A DNA stretch of 64,000 bases, taken from assembly GCF_024494695.1 (NCBI RefSeq), contig NZ_JANHDP010000001.1, positions 558,001-622,000 of the forward strand. The letters run 5' to 3'. The position numbers and the translations under genes were made by a program. The notes below the pieces were generated by a model. That model had not been told where the DNA came from. It ran no database searches and saw only the letters and a list, made by a program, of their open reading frames with translations. This document shows positions 61,248 through 64,000 of the stretch, in pieces. The DNA is from Natronoarchaeum rubrum (lineage in GTDB: Archaea; Halobacteriota; Halobacteria; Halobacteriales; Natronoarchaeaceae). Each line of letters begins with the position of its first letter. The stretch's first letter is position 1.

Positions 61248-62042
61248 ATGGACGTACGTCAGGCACGCCCGGACGACGGCGCGGCGATCAGAACCGTCGC
61301 CCGCCAGTCGATGTACGCGTCGTACTCGATGAGTCCGGACACGATCGACGCCGCAGTCGAGGAGTGGTACGACGACGCCGCGATCGAGGACGCGACCGAG
61401 GACGACGATCGGCAGTTCCTCGTCGGCGAGCGCGACGAGGAGATCGTGGCGTTCGCCGACGCCGTCGTAGTGGGCGACGACGAGACGGGAGACCTCCACT
61501 GGCTGCACGTTCACCCGGACTACCGGGGCGAGGGCGTCGCGAAGACGCTGCTCGACGAGACCCGCGACGCGCTCGCCGAGCGCAGCGTCGACGTGCTCCG
61601 GGGGATGGTGCTGTCGGACAACAGCGAGGGCAACTCTTTCTACCGTCACCACGGCTTCGAGACGGTAGACGAGCGCGAGATCGAGATCGACGGGCGACGG
61701 CACGTCGAGAACGTCTACGTCGAGCAGCGCGCGTCGGGGCTGGCCGCGGCCGTCCCGGCCGGCGAGGCGGAGGACGCCACGGCCGAGGAGTCGGGGGACC
61801 GGCTGATCGAGGCGACGACCGACGACGGTCGGACGGTGTACGCCGACCGGTCGGACCCGGACAAGGGATCGATGGCACCCTTCTTCGTCACCTACGCCGA
61901 CCGCGACGCCGAGCGCAAGTACGGCTACTACTGCGATAACTGCGAGTCGCTGGCGACCGCGATGGACTCGATGGGGCGGATCGAGTGCGGCGACTGCGGC
62001 AACGCGCGAAAGCCGTCGCGCTGGGACGCGTCGTATCTCTGA
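61248..62042 (+). CDS. GNAT acetyltransferase fused to a DUF5816 zinc-ribbon domain
   Basis: 264 residues from ATG 61248. Residues 1-150 are a GNAT domain (MDVRQARPDDGAAIRTVARQS, LHWLHVHPDYRGEGVAKTLL for acetyl-CoA binding, NSFYRHHGFE). After an Ala/Glu-rich linker, residues 185-264 equal the stand-alone DUF5816 protein at 8362-8601, with CDNC and CGDC cysteine pairs and ARKPSRWDA. The zinc domain may recruit the substrate or a complex. The substrate is unknown. Confidence 0.88.
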   Translation: MDVRQARPDDGAAIRTVARQSMYASYSMSPDTIDAAVEEWYDDAAIEDATEDDDRQFLVGERDEEIVAFADAVVVGDDETGDLHWLHVHPDYRGEGVAKTLLDETRDALAERSVDVLRGMVLSDNSEGNSFYRHHGFETVDEREIEIDGRRHVENVYVEQRASGLAAAVPAGEAEDATAEESGDRLIEATTDDGRTVYADRSDPDKGSMAPFFVTYADRDAERKYGYYCDNCESLATAMDSMGRIECGDCGNARKPSRWDASYL

Positions 62043-62162
62043 TCGGAGTCGATCCTCGCTGTTTTCTCCGCATTGGGGTACGGCGACGCGGCGTCGACCG
62101 CGCCGCGGCGGCCGCGACGTCTATGCTAACCGGTAAGAGGGACCAGTCCCAACTGACGGGCG

Positions 62163-62723
62163 ATGCAAACACGAGTCGAGGACCACGTACCGCTGCTGAC
62201 GGGCGTGCTGTCGATCGTCTCGCTGGCGATCGTGTTCGCGGCGGCGCTGCAGGCCGTGCCGACGGACGCGCTGCCGACGGCGCCCGACGCCGTGCTGGAC
62301 GCCATCCCGACGCTCAACGCCGTCGTCAGCCTGGCCGCGATCGGCACCATCACCGCCGGCGTCAGAGCGATCCGACGCGGCGACGTGGACCGCCACCGGA
62401 AGCTCATGATGACTTCGTTCGGCCTGTTCGTCGCGTTTCTCGCGATGTACCTCTACCGCGTCTCCCTGCTCGGGCCGTCGTCGTTCGCTGGCCCGGCGGT
62501 CGTCGAGCGGTTCGTCTACTACCCGGTGCTCGCGATCCACATTCTGCTCGCGATCGCGTCGCTGCCGCCGGTGTACTACGCGCTGTTGCTCGCGCTAACG
62601 CGGCCGGCCGCCGAGCTGCCGTCGACGAACCACGCGCGGGTCGGCCGAGTGGCGGCGTCGCTGTGGCTCGTCTCCTTCGCGCTCGGCGTCGTCGTCTACC
62701 TGCTGTTGCACGTGCTGTTTTAG
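62163..62723 (+). CDS. DUF420 membrane protein
   Basis: 186 residues with five membrane helices (about residues 10-30, 48-66, 82-102, 122-142 and 162-182). DUF420 features include LNAVVSLAAIGTITAGVRAIRRGDVDRHRKLM and VYYPVLAIHILLAIASLP. His residues in helices (HRKLM, IHILL) could bind haem, as suggested for relatives near cytochrome oxidase genes, which is inference. No oxidase genes are nearby. It lies between the GNAT fusion and a small regulator on the same strand. Confidence 0.85.
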   Translation: MQTRVEDHVPLLTGVLSIVSLAIVFAAALQAVPTDALPTAPDAVLDAIPTLNAVVSLAAIGTITAGVRAIRRGDVDRHRKLMMTSFGLFVAFLAMYLYRVSLLGPSSFAGPAVVERFVYYPVLAIHILLAIASLPPVYYALLLALTRPAAELPSTNHARVGRVAASLWLVSFALGVVVYLLLHVLF

Positions 62724-62834
62724 GGGTTGGCTACGAGGAACTGTCGTACTGCATCGGGGCTATCCGCGACCCGTTATGAACTGCTTTCACATGGAAGCTC
62801 TGGAGGTAACCCCGGCTACGGCGTGTATCTACCC

Positions 62835-63227
62835 ATGAGTGGGGGGAATCAGCGAATACGGGGCGAACAGTCCAGAAGTCCGGAGTTGACGCCGAATCGC
62901 GTGTTCGAGATTCTGGAGAGTCAGCGGCGTCGGCACGTACTTTCCTATCTGCGTCGCCGTGATCGGGAAGTACACGCCGACGAACTTGCGGCGGCCGTCG
63001 CGGCGCGCGAGAACGACGTCGATCCCGCGGACGTCGACGAGGACCGACTCCGTCAGATCCAGCTCTCGCTCCACCACGTCCACCTGCCGAAGTTAGAGAG
63101 CGCCGGGCTGATAGAGTGCTCGCAGGGAGACGAGCGCACCGTCGAACTGACCGGCGACATCGGCCCGCTCGAACCGGGCCTGGATGTCCAGCAGACCGAC
63201 CAACGGCGGGAGTACTACACCAACTAA
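62835..63227 (+). CDS. small winged-helix regulator (DUF7344-like)
   Basis: 130 residues from ATG 62835. VFEILESQRRRHVLSYLRRRD, VHADELAAAVAAREND and LHHVHLPKLESAGLIECS form a winged helix, the last segment matching the C-terminus of the membrane protein at 31895-32857. It probably binds DNA; the target is unknown. The in-frame extension back to 62727 lacks family features. It converges on the XPB helicase gene (53-nt gap). Confidence 0.8.
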   Translation: MSGGNQRIRGEQSRSPELTPNRVFEILESQRRRHVLSYLRRRDREVHADELAAAVAARENDVDPADVDEDRLRQIQLSLHHVHLPKLESAGLIECSQGDERTVELTGDIGPLEPGLDVQQTDQRREYYTN

Positions 63228-63280
63228 CTGTTCTCACCGGGCGACGAACAGCGGCGTCGCCACGTGCGTCGCAACCGCGA

Positions 63281-64000
63281 TCAGACGCCGTCGTCGAGTT
63301 CGCTGTCGACCTCGCTGACGCGCACGCCCTTCGACTGGAGGTGCTGGAGCTGGCGACGCGCGAACTCCTCCTCGGTCGTCCCGCGCGTCGCGAGCACGAA
63401 CACTCGCGCTTTGCCCGAGGGTCGCATGGTCCGGCCGGCGCGTTGGGAGCCCTGCCGGCGCGATCCGCCCAGCCCCGACGCCATGATCGCGAGGTCGGCG
63501 TCGGGCAGGTCGATCCCCTCGTCGCCGACCCGGGAGACGATCAGCACGTCGCGCTCGTTCCGCCGGAACTGACTGAAGAGTCGTTCCCGGCGGGCGTGAG
63601 GCATCTCGCCGCTCACGAACGGAATATTGAGGGCTTCGGCGAGCTCGTCGCCCTGATCGATGTAATCGGCGAAGATCAGCGCTTTCGATCCCGGATGGTC
63701 GGCGAGGATCTCGCGGACCTCCTCGATCTTCGTGGGATTCGACGCCGCGAGCTGGCGCTTCTCGTGGCGCTCGGCCGTAGCGTACTCGTCCTGGTAGGTG
63801 TCCTGATCCCACGGGACGTACCGGATCTCTACTTCGGGCTCTTGCACGTAGCCGGCGTCGAACAGCGCGTCCCAGTCGGTGCCGATCGGCGGGCCGATCA
63901 GCGTGTAGATCTCCTTCTCGCGGTCGTCCTCGCGGATCGGCGTCGCCGAGAGCCCGAGCCGGGCGCTCGTCTGGAGGTCGGCACTGCGCCGGTGGACGTC
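63281..64000 (-). CDS. XPB/Rad25-type DNA helicase, C-terminal part (gene runs off the window)
   Basis: The last 239 codons of a superfamily-2 helicase; the 5' end lies beyond the right edge. ARLGLSATPIRED (motif III) is at 63931-63972 on the minus strand, KALIFADYIDQGDELAEAL (motif IV), DVLIVSRVGDEGIDLPDADLAI (motif V) and RRQGSQRAGRTMRPSG (motif VI). The match is to archaeal XPB, linked to nucleotide excision repair and transcription; the partner nuclease Bax1 is not visible here. The frame continues open to base 64000. Confidence 0.9.
   Translation of the reverse strand, partial: DVHRRSADLQTSARLGLSATPIREDDREKEIYTLIGPPIGTDWDALFDAGYVQEPEVEIRYVPWDQDTYQDEYATAERHEKRQLAASNPTKIEEVREILADHPGSKALIFADYIDQGDELAEALNIPFVSGEMPHARRERLFSQFRRNERDVLIVSRVGDEGIDLPDADLAIMASGLGGSRRQGSQRAGRTMRPSGKARVFVLATRGTTEEEFARRQLQHLQSKGVRVSEVDSELDDGV

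Overview
The window is a gene-dense, very GC-rich stretch of chromosome from a halophilic archaeon. Evidence: acidic (Asp/Glu-rich) proteins throughout, archaeal information-processing genes (rpoF, rpl21e, ksgA next to a DUF655 gene, an XPB-type helicase), haloarchaeal families (halocyanin, HalX response regulator, HalOD1, bat-type HTH_10, DUF5816, dodecin with W36/E45), TATA-like boxes 25-30 nt ahead of many starts with little or no leader, and tRNAs without encoded CCA. The complete glutamate-to-glyoxylate arm of the methylaspartate cycle fits the haloarchaeal lineages that use it. I cannot name the species. I see no insertion sequence, prophage or CRISPR array.

Layout. 0-13 kb: Tat-exported hydrolase, katG, hisD, a 43-residue zinc-ribbon gene, an A-type Fe-S carrier, dodecin, an orphan peptide-type substrate-binding lipoprotein, a 5'-nucleotidase-like enzyme, a stress protein and an MscS channel. 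13-25 kb: a bat-type regulator, a coupled HTH/membrane-protein pair, halocyanin, arfC, a glutaredoxin-thioredoxin reductase fusion, a TrkA-N/DHH protein, a 7TM histidine kinase and a split metE pair. 25-33 kb: the rpl21e-rpoF-DUF655-ksgA-mscS-methyltransferase block and an Mrp ATPase. 33-39 kb: a uracil-DNA glycosylase homologue, tRNA-Ser(UGA) with a cluster of tRNA-tail repeats, a second HTH/membrane pair, and a GAF-PAS-LOV histidine kinase followed by a HalX response regulator. 39-46 kb: the methylaspartate-cycle cluster (glmS, glmE, mal, mch and a lyase on the minus strand, mct divergent). 46-64 kb: HerA-like ATPase, TbsP-type regulator, GTP cyclohydrolase III (arfA), CBS/zinc-ribbon protein, tRNA-Thr(UGU) with the same type of tail repeat, a degenerate glycosylase paralogue, a DnaJ-membrane protein, DNA polymerase IV, an ABC exporter, a GNAT-DUF5816 fusion and the end of an XPB helicase.

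Themes. The window holds many within-window paralogue pairs: HTH/membrane modules, UDG homologues, MscS channels, DUF5816 domains, winged-helix C-termini and histidine kinases. In two pairs (MetE and UDG) one copy has visibly lost metal or catalytic ligands. Flavin chemistry recurs: ArfA and ArfC start riboflavin synthesis, dodecin stores flavin, and the LOV kinase should bind FMN. The least explained features are the tRNA-associated repeats (a constant body ending in a copy of the neighbouring tRNA's own 3' part), a 23-bp perfect palindrome between the LOV kinase and a divergent membrane gene, and a 15-bp inverted repeat directly after rpoF.
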